A stretch of DNA of 64,000 nucleotides from Peptococcaceae bacterium UBA5767 (GTDB taxonomy: Bacteria > Bacillota > TC1 > UBA5767). The position numbers and the translations under genes are program-made. Shown piece by piece: positions 17,965 to 25,140 of this stretch; position 1 is the first letter of the stretch; each line of letters starts with the position of its first letter. The notes under the pieces are model-generated. The model was not told the DNA's origin, searched no databases, and worked only from the letters and a program-made list of their open reading frames with translations. The stretch lies in the NCBI GenBank assembly GCA_002418765.1, contig DIET01000016.1, forward strand, positions 1-64,000, read 5' to 3'.

Positions 17965-17988
17965 GTTCAAGCAAGGCCTTCCTTTCTC

Positions 17989-19137
17989 TTACAACCGGGT
18001 GACCTGGGCATTAAAGGAACGTAAATCACAAAAGGTTTCTCCCTTGGTCACCAAATCTGTGATGATGTCACCAGCCACAGCCGTCATGATGACGCAACTC
18101 TTAAACCCGGTAGACAGCAACAACCCCGGCATGCCTACATCGCCCAAAATCGGTTCCATGCTGTCTGTATATGGAGAGGGCGTCGTCCAGGCGCGCAAGA
18201 TATTTACCTTGGCCAACGCAGGAAAATATTCCGATACCGCTTCTTTGACCTTCACAAAATGATCAAAAGAGGTCAAACGCGAAGCCTCACCTGGAGGAAC
18301 ATGGCCTGGCTTACTGGTTTCACCAATGAGAAGATTACCAGACTGTGTCTGGCCCATGCAAAGCGACATGCCCACTCCATCTACATCGTGCGCTTCTGTA
18401 AAAAAAGACGCAGAAGAATAATAATTATTGAGAAATGGCTTTAGTGGTTCCGTCACAAAACCCTCTGCTCTTACATACTCTACAGGAACATGAAGCCCCG
18501 CTGTCCGGCAAATGGATTTACTCCAGGCACCAGCCGCCACAATGGTCTGCGTAGCGCGCAGTATCTCCCCATCAGCAAGAACGACACCCTTCACCTGACC
18601 GCCTTCCAAGTAGAGCCGATCTACCTCAGCATGTTCTCTCACCTGAAGGCCATAGGCTCTACCACGACGCAAAAAAGCATACATCAGCTTGAAAGGGTTC
18701 AGTCTCCCTTGTCGAAAATAGGTTGCGCCCAAAAATCGTTCATGATTCATATTGGGCTCCGCCTGCGCCAGTTCCTTGGGACCGTAAAGCATGATGTCCA
18801 GTCCAGCGTCCTTCTTCCCGCGGTACAGAGATTCCAGTTCCTCCATCTCTGCTTCATTGGTCGCGGCAATCAAAGACCCCAAAGAAGCAAGCTCCAAATC
18901 GGCATCCAGTTCTTCTTCGTATTTCATGACCCTCTCAAAACTGCGCAAGGTAAGATCCAGACTCAGCCCCAAGCTGGCATCTTGCACTTGGATACACCCA
19001 AAATTGCCGCCTGATGCTCCTGAAGAAATCTCATTCTTTTCCAATAACAACGTCTTAACCCCGGCTTTGGCCAAATGATAGGCTATAGAACAACCAGGGT
19101 ATCCACCCCCTATAACGATGGCATCCAATGTATTCAT
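17989..19137 (-). CDS. FAD-dependent amino-acid oxidase-like subunit (DAO/HcnC/PDH-beta type)
   Basis: A 382-residue flavoprotein of the DAO family. The dinucleotide fold is at the N-terminus (MNTLDAIVIGGGYPGCSIAYHL) with LLLEKNEISSGASGGNFG behind it. The C-terminal RAWTTPSPYTDSMEPILG and LLLSTGFKSCVIMTAVAGDI form the substrate/FAD cap. Its length fits the beta subunit of dye-linked L-proline dehydrogenases and HcnC-like proteins. It is the fifth gene of an operon with a 2Fe-2S protein, an NAD/FAD subunit, a 4Fe-4S protein and a BFD-like protein, which together look like one membrane-independent dehydrogenase complex. The substrate is probably a secondary or N-methyl amino acid (inference). 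Confidence 0.85.
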   Translation of the reverse strand: MNTLDAIVIGGGYPGCSIAYHLAKAGVKTLLLEKNEISSGASGGNFGCIQVQDASLGLSLDLTLRSFERVMKYEEELDADLELASLGSLIAATNEAEMEELESLYRGKKDAGLDIMLYGPKELAQAEPNMNHERFLGATYFRQGRLNPFKLMYAFLRRGRAYGLQVREHAEVDRLYLEGGQVKGVVLADGEILRATQTIVAAGAWSKSICRTAGLHVPVEYVRAEGFVTEPLKPFLNNYYSSASFFTEAHDVDGVGMSLCMGQTQSGNLLIGETSKPGHVPPGEASRLTSFDHFVKVKEAVSEYFPALAKVNILRAWTTPSPYTDSMEPILGDVGMPGLLLSTGFKSCVIMTAVAGDIITDLVTKGETFCDLRSFNAQVTRL

Positions 19138-19140
19138 CTT

Positions 19141-19410
19141 CTACTCCTTCCCACCAGCTGCCTCGATGGGCACCGGAACAATGGGCGTCCTAGGGGTATC
19201 CAAAGAAGAAACCATATCCAACTCCACGCCATTTTCTTCAAGCACTCTGCGGACAAGCCCCGAGCAGGTTCTACCCTGACAGGCACCCATACCGGCTCTG
19301 GTCTGTTTCTTTACACCAGACAGGCTGCTTCGTCCGTCACGGATGGCATCTTCTATGTCTTGCCGCGTAACTTCCTCACAACGACATATGATTTCATCAT
19401 ACTTATCCAT
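19141..19410 (-). CDS. BFD-like [2Fe-2S] protein
   Basis: A small stand-alone protein of about 89 residues of the BFD/(2Fe-2S)-binding type. Cysteines are ICRCEEV near the N-terminus and GACQGRTCSG in the middle, giving the C-x-C...C-x4-C pattern. In HcnB and hydroxyproline dehydrogenase alpha subunits this domain is fused to the C-terminus of the NAD/FAD subunit; here it is a separate gene three nucleotides upstream of the DAO gene. Start at ATG 19410 (MDKYDEI) or 19416; GGAG spacing favours 19410. It overlaps the stop of the preceding 4Fe-4S gene. Likely an electron carrier inside the complex. Confidence 0.82.
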   Translation of the reverse strand: MDKYDEIICRCEEVTRQDIEDAIRDGRSSLSGVKKQTRAGMGACQGRTCSGLVRRVLEENGVELDMVSSLDTPRTPIVPVPIEAAGGKE

Positions 19411-19915
19411 TCTCATGATCTCCTTCCAGTCTTTTCATAGAACGAACCTCATCCGCCCATCTGAGTGGAACTTCAAGCGTTACCAATCTGGTTTTGTTCA
19501 TCGTTTTTGACTCTGCGACCCGCAGCACCCGCCCCTGGCATACCGTCTCTCCAGCACGATTAACAGCCTCGACCATCATATCCTGGGTGGGCAACGGCAC
19601 ATACTCATAGGGAAATGTGATGCGCGCATGCCTCTCTCGCTCTTCCACCAAAAAAATGGCTTGCCCGGGACAGACCGCCACGCATAGTCCACATCCCGTG
19701 CATAAATCTTCCATCAGTTTGGGCCGTTCCACCAAGCCATGGAGCACGATGGCACCAGCAGGACAAGCATCCCGGCAAGGATTGCAGGGAATCTCCTGAA
19801 AACACTCGATGGCCGCCACCGCCTTTTGCTTTCTCCTCGCTTCAGATGGATAATTCATATCCTTCCGCCAGTCATCAACATCAATATATCCTTGTTTCAA
19901 CCAATTGTCCTTCAT
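19403..19915 (-). CDS. 4Fe-4S ferredoxin-type subunit of the amino-acid dehydrogenase complex
   Basis: A 170-residue protein with two ferredoxin motifs: CNPCRDACPAGAI (about residue 44) and CTGCGLCVAVCPGQAI (about residue 75). The C-terminal half has no recognised domain but carries a possible beta barrel (RITFPYEYVPLPTQ). I chose ATG 19915 (MKDNWLKQGY): GGAG lies 6 nt upstream and the ATG overlaps the stop of the upstream gene (ATGA). A role in passing electrons from the flavin subunits to ferredoxin or another carrier is inferred from the operon. Confidence 0.82.
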   Translation of the reverse strand: MKDNWLKQGYIDVDDWRKDMNYPSEARRKQKAVAAIECFQEIPCNPCRDACPAGAIVLHGLVERPKLMEDLCTGCGLCVAVCPGQAIFLVEERERHARITFPYEYVPLPTQDMMVEAVNRAGETVCQGRVLRVAESKTMNKTRLVTLEVPLRWADEVRSMKRLEGDHENG

Positions 19916-21000
19916 ACGCAACTCCATTTTTCTATGACCCGACTTTTACAATCCAGTCTTTTTTCTCCAAACGTTCCCATGCGCAAATCATGCAGACCCT
20001 CCACAAGACATCGTTTTTTATCCGCTGTCTTCGCATCACTGTATCCGAGTGCTTCAGCAGCCGCCGTTCCCGCCAGTCTTCCTTCATCAAGCGCCGTATT
20101 GGCCTCTTCCACACCGGCCAGATCACCACATACGTATACACTATCCTTCGTGCTCAGCATCTCTTGATTGTGCACAGGAAGATGCCCTCCCAAAATGCGC
20201 TCAACGCCAAGGCGGCATCCAGCCATGCTGGCCAGCTCCACTCGTGGTGTTAGCCCTACAGCGAGCAAAATAGTATCCACTTCCAATGTCTTTTGTGTTC
20301 CGTAAACAGGCTTACGCTGATCATCCACTTCACCAATGACGACTTCTTCCACGCGCCGTTTTCCCTTGGCCTCAAGCACCGTATGCTTTGTCCAAATAGG
20401 AACCCCGGCCCGCTTTATTTTTCCAGCGTGAACGCCATAACCGGAAATAGCCGGAAGCACCTCTACCAAACCTTTGATATGGGCGCCAGCCTGCATCAGC
20501 TGATAACTGACGATCAGTCCCACGTTGCCGCTACCCACCATCAAGATATTCTTTCCTACCAATGTATCGTAAACATTGCTAAAGGTCTGTGCAGCACCGG
20601 CCGTCATCACCCCTGGCAGCGTCCAACCCGGAAAGGTGATGGCATTTTCTTTGGCTCCCGTTGCCAGAATCAGTTTGGACGCTTGAATTTGAATCAAGTC
20701 TTTTCCATATTGCACTGCCACGCTGCCATCATCAAGCAGCCCTACTGCTCGAGCGTTAAGCATGACCTCCACGCCCAGTGCAGAAGCTTCTCGTAACAAA
20801 GCTTGCCCAATCTGAAAACCCCGGGTCCCGGCATAATGCTCTTTGCTGCCAAAGAACTTGTGAATTTGCTTGAACAACTGTCCTCCTGCCGTATCGTTTT
20901 CATCAATCAACAGTACGGAGACACCCAATCTGGCCGCTTCAATAGCAGCCCCTAACCCAGCTGGTCCGGCACCGACGACCAACAACTCACATTGTTTCAT
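19912..21000 (-). CDS. NAD(P)/FAD-dependent oxidoreductase (HcnB/PDH-alpha type)
   Basis: A 362-residue pyridine nucleotide-disulfide oxidoreductase-type flavoprotein. The FAD fold is at the start (LLVVGAGPAGLGAAIEAARLG, in two parts), the second dinucleotide fold is ILMVGSGNVGLIVSYQ, and the distal FAD motif is DSVYVCGDLAGVEE. It is shorter than typical HcnB/LhpF-type alpha subunits (about 460), because the C-terminal BFD-like domain is encoded separately at 19141. The start at ATG 21000 (MKQCELLVVG) was preferred to the upstream ATG at 21060, which adds 20 residues with no homology and overlaps the preceding gene deeply. It overlaps the 2Fe-2S gene by 14 nt. Confidence 0.84.
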   Translation of the reverse strand: MKQCELLVVGAGPAGLGAAIEAARLGVSVLLIDENDTAGGQLFKQIHKFFGSKEHYAGTRGFQIGQALLREASALGVEVMLNARAVGLLDDGSVAVQYGKDLIQIQASKLILATGAKENAITFPGWTLPGVMTAGAAQTFSNVYDTLVGKNILMVGSGNVGLIVSYQLMQAGAHIKGLVEVLPAISGYGVHAGKIKRAGVPIWTKHTVLEAKGKRRVEEVVIGEVDDQRKPVYGTQKTLEVDTILLAVGLTPRVELASMAGCRLGVERILGGHLPVHNQEMLSTKDSVYVCGDLAGVEEANTALDEGRLAGTAAAEALGYSDAKTADKKRCLVEGLHDLRMGTFGEKRLDCKSRVIEKWSCV

Positions 21001-21313
21001 TGATATCACCCAGCTTTCCAAGACCCATTTGCGTTTCGATGACCATCCCTGCCTGCACACGCGTCACACAAGTGCGCACATTGGGAATCCCATCGACGAC
21101 CATCACGCAATCATTGCATTGCCCGATACCACAAAACAAACTCCGGGGAGCTTTGCGTTTTTCAGTAAACCGAAATACATCAATGCCCGCCTGCAAAAGG
21201 GCCGCGGCAATGGGTTTCCCCTCACTTACCCATAGTGGTTTTCCGTCCACCGTCACTTGCACCAGTTCGGTTTCTACAAAATCCACGATGGGATGCTCTT
21301 TCTTGTTGCCCAT
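20987..21313 (-). CDS. [2Fe-2S] subunit (HcnA-like) of the amino-acid dehydrogenase complex
   Basis: A 108-residue plant-type ferredoxin-like protein. Cysteines are FCGIGQCNDC plus VRTC about 13 residues later, the same layout as HcnA and the gamma-type subunits of dye-linked proline dehydrogenases. The start at ATG 21313 (MGNKKEHPIV) has GAGGAGG 7 nt upstream. It is the first gene of the operon running to the GntR regulator at 17248. It probably takes electrons from the flavin subunits. Confidence 0.85.
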   Translation of the reverse strand: MGNKKEHPIVDFVETELVQVTVDGKPLWVSEGKPIAAALLQAGIDVFRFTEKRKAPRSLFCGIGQCNDCVMVVDGIPNVRTCVTRVQAGMVIETQMGLGKLGDINETM

Positions 21314-21354
21314 GTCTCTCCTCCTCAACAACTCATACCTACGTCTTATGACTT

Positions 21355-21369
21355 ATGGTTTGATACCAT
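21355..21369. promoter_or_regulatory. Small inverted repeat upstream of the dehydrogenase operon
   Basis: ATGGT-TTGAT-ACCAT: 5-bp arms, 5-nt centre, similar in shape to GntR-type operators (TGGT...ACCA). It lies 42 nt upstream of the first gene. Candidate operator for the GntR regulator at 17248; low confidence. Confidence 0.35.
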
Positions 21370-21398
21370 TGTAATCTCCCGTACGGCTTTCGTCAAGC

Positions 21399-21666
21399 AA
21401 AAAAAGAGCAGCCTATAGGCTGCTCTTCCACTCCAACGAAACGTCTTGTCCTTTTAAACTTCTACTTTCTTAACCAATTTTCAATTTTTCCTTAGGCTTT
21501 ACCGTTAGAATTTTCTCTAACGCCTCGTACTTCACTTCAATTACCAAGCGAGAAGCCAACCACTAAACTACTCTGTTTCATTAATACTTAATCAGCAAGG
21601 GCGTCCCTTACTCTTAACTTATCAACAAACGTTGTAACCTAGAACATTCTGTGTTCCTTGGAGTGT
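21399..21666 (-). ncRNA. Structured noncoding RNA, about 265 nt, family not identified
   Basis: An independent transcription unit in the gap between the dehydrogenase operon and proV. Minus-strand promoter TTGCAA (21695-21700), 16-nt spacer, TATAAT (21673-21678). The predicted 5' end near 21666 begins ACACTCCAAGG. The 3' end is a terminator stem AAGAGCAGCC-TATA-GGCTGCTCTT (21404-21427) with a T run. CACTCCAA (21658-21665) pairs perfectly with TTGGAGTG (21429-21436), closing the whole molecule. Inside are hairpins CAACgtttGTTG, AAGGGacgCCCTT and CGTTAGA-gaaaat-TCTAACG, and a longer pairing GGCTT/AAGCC enclosing CTCG/CGAG. There is no credible reading frame. It lacks tmRNA, SRP and RNase P hallmarks; the raiA motif or an unusual 6S RNA are candidates. 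Confidence 0.75.
21404..21427 (-). terminator. Terminator of the structured RNA
   Basis: Perfect 10-bp stem AAGAGCAGCC / GGCTGCTCTT with a TATA loop, followed on the minus strand by a T run. Confidence 0.92.
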
Positions 21667-21672
21667 ATTTTA

Positions 21673-21700
21673 ATTATACACCCCATTTAAAAAATTGCAA
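21673..21700 (-). promoter_or_regulatory. Promoter of the structured RNA
   Basis: TTGCAA - 16 nt - TATAAT on the minus strand, with the predicted start 7 nt downstream at the first base of the closing helix. It is the best -10 box I noticed in the accessory region. Confidence 0.75.
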
Positions 21701-21745
21701 AGAATTTGACGTTATTTTGAATAATTTTGTCATTTTTCCATTTTG

Positions 21746-22918
21746 TTATACCAAAGCTTTTAGAATTGCTCCCCGAGGAATGACCCCAGATAGTTTTCCT
21801 TTTTCATCTACGACGGGAATGGGATACTCCGCTTCAATAGCCATAGGAATAATATCTGAAATCACAGTGCTCGGTTCGACTACCTCCATATTTCTTCGGA
21901 CCACTTCACCCAGCTTTTTCTTTTCCCGGCTGGCCTGAAAACAATCATCCACCGTAACCAAACCCAGAAAGATCCTGTCCTTGCTGTGAACATAAGCATA
22001 ATCCACACTTTTTTCATCCATCTCTTCCATGGCTACTTTCCCCAGCATGGACTCCCCCAAATACACCTTGGGTTTTCGCATCACATGGGCGCCCGTGAAA
22101 ACCTTGGATCGATCTATACCCCTGATAAATCTCTCAATATACTCACTAACTGGGGAATCTACAATTTCTTCTGGAGTGCCCACCTGAATAAGCTTACCAT
22201 CCTTCAGCACAGCAATCCGATCTCCCAGCTTAAAGGCTTCATTGACATCATGGGTAATAAATACAATGGTCTTTTGTATCTCGGATTGGATGTTCAAAAG
22301 TTCATCATGCATATCACTACGAATCAAGGGATCCAGTGCACTGAAGGGTTCATCCATCAAAAGAATATCAGGATCGTTGGCCAAGGCTCTGGCCAAACCA
22401 ACACGCTGTTTCATCCCTCCACTCAACTGTGTAATACGGTGGTCTTCCCAGCCTTCCAGACCAACTGAGGCCAAGGTCTTTTTGGCCTGAAGATATCGTT
22501 CTTCCTTGGGTACGCCCTTGATCTCTAGGCCAAACTCCACATTCTCCACCACCGTTCGATGGTTGAACAAACCAAAGCTCTGAAAAACCATGGACAACTT
22601 TTCTTGTCGCAAGGCTCGAAGCTTTTTCTTGTCATAACCAACAATATCCTCATTCTCCACGATAACTTCACCCACACTCGGTTTATTTAGCAGATTTAAA
22701 CAGCGAATCAACGTGGATTTCCCACTGCCGGAGAGGCCCATGATGACAAAAATTTCTCCAGGATTGATTTGCAGATTGATATCATGAAGCGCAACCGTGC
22801 AGCCTGTTTTTTTCTGAATTTCATCCCGTGATAATCCGGCATCAGCAAATTTCAATGCTTTCTTCACATTTTTGCCAAATACTTTACTAAGGTGTTTAAT
22901 CTCAATAACTGGTTCCAT
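21746..22918 (-). CDS. proV: Glycine betaine/proline-type ABC transporter ATPase
   Basis: A 390-residue ATPase of the ProV/OpuAA family, acting on the inner face of the membrane. Walker A is GLSGSGKST, the signature is LSGGMKQRVGLARAL, Walker B is DILLMDEPFSALDP and the switch histidine is in FITHDVNEAF. Two CBS domains occupy the C-terminal ~120 residues (ending IPRGAILKALV), as in osmosensing OpuA. AAGGAGGTGG lies upstream of the ATG. It is last in the proX-proW-proV operon, 12 nt after proW. The solute may be glycine betaine, choline or another quaternary amine; the neighbouring amino-acid dehydrogenase complex hints at a catabolic use (inference). Confidence 0.92.
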   Translation of the reverse strand: MEPVIEIKHLSKVFGKNVKKALKFADAGLSRDEIQKKTGCTVALHDINLQINPGEIFVIMGLSGSGKSTLIRCLNLLNKPSVGEVIVENEDIVGYDKKKLRALRQEKLSMVFQSFGLFNHRTVVENVEFGLEIKGVPKEERYLQAKKTLASVGLEGWEDHRITQLSGGMKQRVGLARALANDPDILLMDEPFSALDPLIRSDMHDELLNIQSEIQKTIVFITHDVNEAFKLGDRIAVLKDGKLIQVGTPEEIVDSPVSEYIERFIRGIDRSKVFTGAHVMRKPKVYLGESMLGKVAMEEMDEKSVDYAYVHSKDRIFLGLVTVDDCFQASREKKKLGEVVRRNMEVVEPSTVISDIIPMAIEAEYPIPVVDEKGKLSGVIPRGAILKALV

Positions 22919-22930
22919 GGTTCCACCTCC

Positions 22931-23779
22931 TTACGATTGTTTGAATCGTCTGGACACCGCTTGGGTTAGACGATCCACAATAATAGCCAGAAAAACGATG
23001 CTGATGCCTGACTCAAATCCTTTGGCAATATCCGTCCGGTTGATGGCCACCAACACATCGTAGCCCAGACCGCCCGCTCCGATCATAGAAGAAATGACCA
23101 CCATGGCCATGGCCATCATGGTTGTCTGATTTACGCCGGCCATGATGGTCGGCATAGCCTGAGGCAATTCCACTTTGAACAAGGTTTGCCAAAAACTGGC
23201 TCCGTACGATTCTGACGCTTCTACCATTTCGGGAGAAACACTTAAGATTGCCAGTGTAGTCAACCGAATGACTGGAGGCAAGGAGTAAATGGTCGTAGCA
23301 AAAACAGCTGGCACCGCACCCAAGCCAAAAAACATAATGGCTGGAATCAGATACACGAATGAGGGCATGGTTTGCATCGCATCCAAAACAGGCGTCATGA
23401 CACCATTGAATCCCTCTTTGTTGGCTGCCAAAATACCCAGCGGAATACCCAGCACCAGCGATATAACAACAGCCGCCATCACAATGGCCAAGGTCAGCAT
23501 CATGGCTTCCCAGTAACCCATCGCACCAATCAGAAAAAGCATCAGCGAAAAAACGATACCCGCTTTCCAACTGATCATCTTCCAACCCAAATACAATATG
23601 AGGGCAATAACCACAAACCAGGGAATCCAAGTCATGAAATTTTGAAGCCTCAAAAGAACCCAGAGCACCCCTCCCTTGATTCCATCAAAAAAAGAATCGT
23701 AATTGACTACCAGCCATTTGATGAAATCCTCTACGGGCTTGCCCAGACGTATGCTAAAAAGATCAAAAAATCCATTCAT
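22931..23779 (-). CDS. proW: Glycine betaine/proline-type ABC transporter permease
   Basis: A 282-residue membrane permease of the ProW/OpuAB family with about six or seven hydrophobic segments. The conserved permease loops are PLGILAANKEGFNG and the EAA-type SYGASFWQTLFKVELPQAMP with TIMAGVNQTTMMAMAMVVIS. AGGAGG precedes the ATG. It works with ProX and ProV encoded on either side. A hairpin at 23804-23829 separates it from proX. Confidence 0.92.
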   Translation of the reverse strand: MNGFFDLFSIRLGKPVEDFIKWLVVNYDSFFDGIKGGVLWVLLRLQNFMTWIPWFVVIALILYLGWKMISWKAGIVFSLMLFLIGAMGYWEAMMLTLAIVMAAVVISLVLGIPLGILAANKEGFNGVMTPVLDAMQTMPSFVYLIPAIMFFGLGAVPAVFATTIYSLPPVIRLTTLAILSVSPEMVEASESYGASFWQTLFKVELPQAMPTIMAGVNQTTMMAMAMVVISSMIGAGGLGYDVLVAINRTDIAKGFESGISIVFLAIIVDRLTQAVSRRFKQS

Positions 23780-23803
23780 ATATCACACCTCCTGTAATCA
23801 TAA

Positions 23804-23829
23804 GGAATGCAGGTTTTCACCTGCATTCC
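23804..23829 (-). promoter_or_regulatory. Intercistronic hairpin between proX and proW
   Basis: Perfect 11-bp stem GGAATGCAGGT / ACCTGCATTCC with a 4-nt loop, just after the proX stop codon. There is no T run on the minus strand, so it is more likely an mRNA-stabilising or attenuating element that raises the amount of binding protein relative to permease than a full terminator. Confidence 0.7.
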
Positions 23830-23837
23830 AGATCATG

Positions 23838-24872
23838 CTATACCAATGCATCCAAGGTCTTCTGTACAACCTCTTCAGGAACCCATTCGCTCCAGACGTC
23901 CTGATACTCTCGCAGAAAATAATCAGCCGCCTCGTCAATCTCCGCTTCGTTCACTCTCATGTAACTGAGCAGTTCAGCGCAAACCTGGGAATTGAGATCA
24001 TAAAGAGATAAAAATTCATGTATAGCCGGATGGTTCGTAGCAAATTCCGGATTTTCCACAATGGTCACCACGGTATGCGGAAATTCGCAACGGTAGCCAT
24101 CTTCCCATAACTCATCAGAATATGGTTCATCGGCCAACAATGTAATGTCATATTTGCCAGAAATCCAAGTGGGTGTCCAATAGTATCCTACCCAAGGCTC
24201 ACCTTTTTCATAAGCACCACTAAGCGATGCGGCCAAGGCCGTATCGGTTCCGGCACTACGTACATTGTAGAATTCATCCAATCCATACGTCACGATCTTG
24301 GCTTCTACCGTAGGTGGAACTGTCCATGAAGGAGGTCCATTGATGATCACGCCTTTATCTGGATCTTCAGGATCACTAAAAAGCTCAGAATACTTGGCCA
24401 AATCCTTCACTGTTTTTAAATCCGGAGCCATGGGCTCGATGCCACGTTCAGCATCACCTTCGATCACATAGGTAGGCACCCAGAGACCTTCATTGTTGTC
24501 TTCCAGGAGAATGCCCGCCTGCACCAATTCCCCTTCAGCAACCCAGACATCGTAGTCTGGGAAATTGCTGGTCCAAAGCTCCATAATGACGTCAATATCC
24601 CCCGCCTTCAAAGCTTCCAAGGTATTGACTGTCGAACCCGGTATCAATTCCACTTCATACCCATCGTATCCATTTTCTACAATCTTCTCCACGATCGCAT
24701 TGTTTAATCTGGCACTATCCCAGGTTATATCAGCCAAAACGATGGTTTGCATATCACCCGACTCCTCAGCATCACAGCCCAGTGTCAGAAAAACCGCCAG
24801 CAACAAGGTTGCCACCAAAACCAAGCGAGTAGCCCTCATGTTCTTTTTTTTGTTCATCATCATTTTTGTCAT
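23838..24872 (-). CDS. proX: Glycine betaine/proline-type substrate-binding lipoprotein
   Basis: A 344-residue substrate-binding lipoprotein of the ProX/OpuAC family. The signal sequence runs from MTKMMMNKKKNMRATR to a lipobox LTLGC at about residue 35. The mature part has TIVLADITWDSARLNNAIVE, LIPGSTVNTLEALKAGDIDV and the aromatic-rich PWVGYYWTPTWISGKYD typical of quaternary-amine cages. The start at ATG 24872 follows AAGGAAAGG; three more ATGs follow within 15 nt, and the long upstream extension to 24974 is unlikely. It heads the proXWV operon. The 268 nt upstream contain no gene I can support. Confidence 0.9.
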   Translation of the reverse strand: MTKMMMNKKKNMRATRLVLVATLLLAVFLTLGCDAEESGDMQTIVLADITWDSARLNNAIVEKIVENGYDGYEVELIPGSTVNTLEALKAGDIDVIMELWTSNFPDYDVWVAEGELVQAGILLEDNNEGLWVPTYVIEGDAERGIEPMAPDLKTVKDLAKYSELFSDPEDPDKGVIINGPPSWTVPPTVEAKIVTYGLDEFYNVRSAGTDTALAASLSGAYEKGEPWVGYYWTPTWISGKYDITLLADEPYSDELWEDGYRCEFPHTVVTIVENPEFATNHPAIHEFLSLYDLNSQVCAELLSYMRVNEAEIDEAADYFLREYQDVWSEWVPEEVVQKTLDALV

Positions 24873-25140
24873 CCTTTCCTTACTTATTCCATTCATAAGT
24901 ATAAGAAAGGAAACATGGTTCGTCAAAAGGAAGACCCTGTAAAAACGGTCATATTCCATCCTTTTGGCACTCATATTCGAGTCTATAGAGGATGCTCAGC
25001 AGGTGAACTGCGCTAATCTATTCTCATCCTACCTCAGGTCCAATTTCTGATGATATGCTTACCTTCTGGCTTTCATCCTCCGGATACCTCACTTTTTCTC
25101 CATTCTATGAGGCCCTCTCTCCCAAGGGACTCCTGTCAGG

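Noticed and set aside
21431..21660. tmRNA, RNase P RNA or SRP RNA as identity of the noncoding RNA
   Set aside because: No encoded tRNA-Ala-like ends with CCA, no GAGGAAAGTCC RNase P core and no SRP GGAA-tetraloop domain sequence are present.
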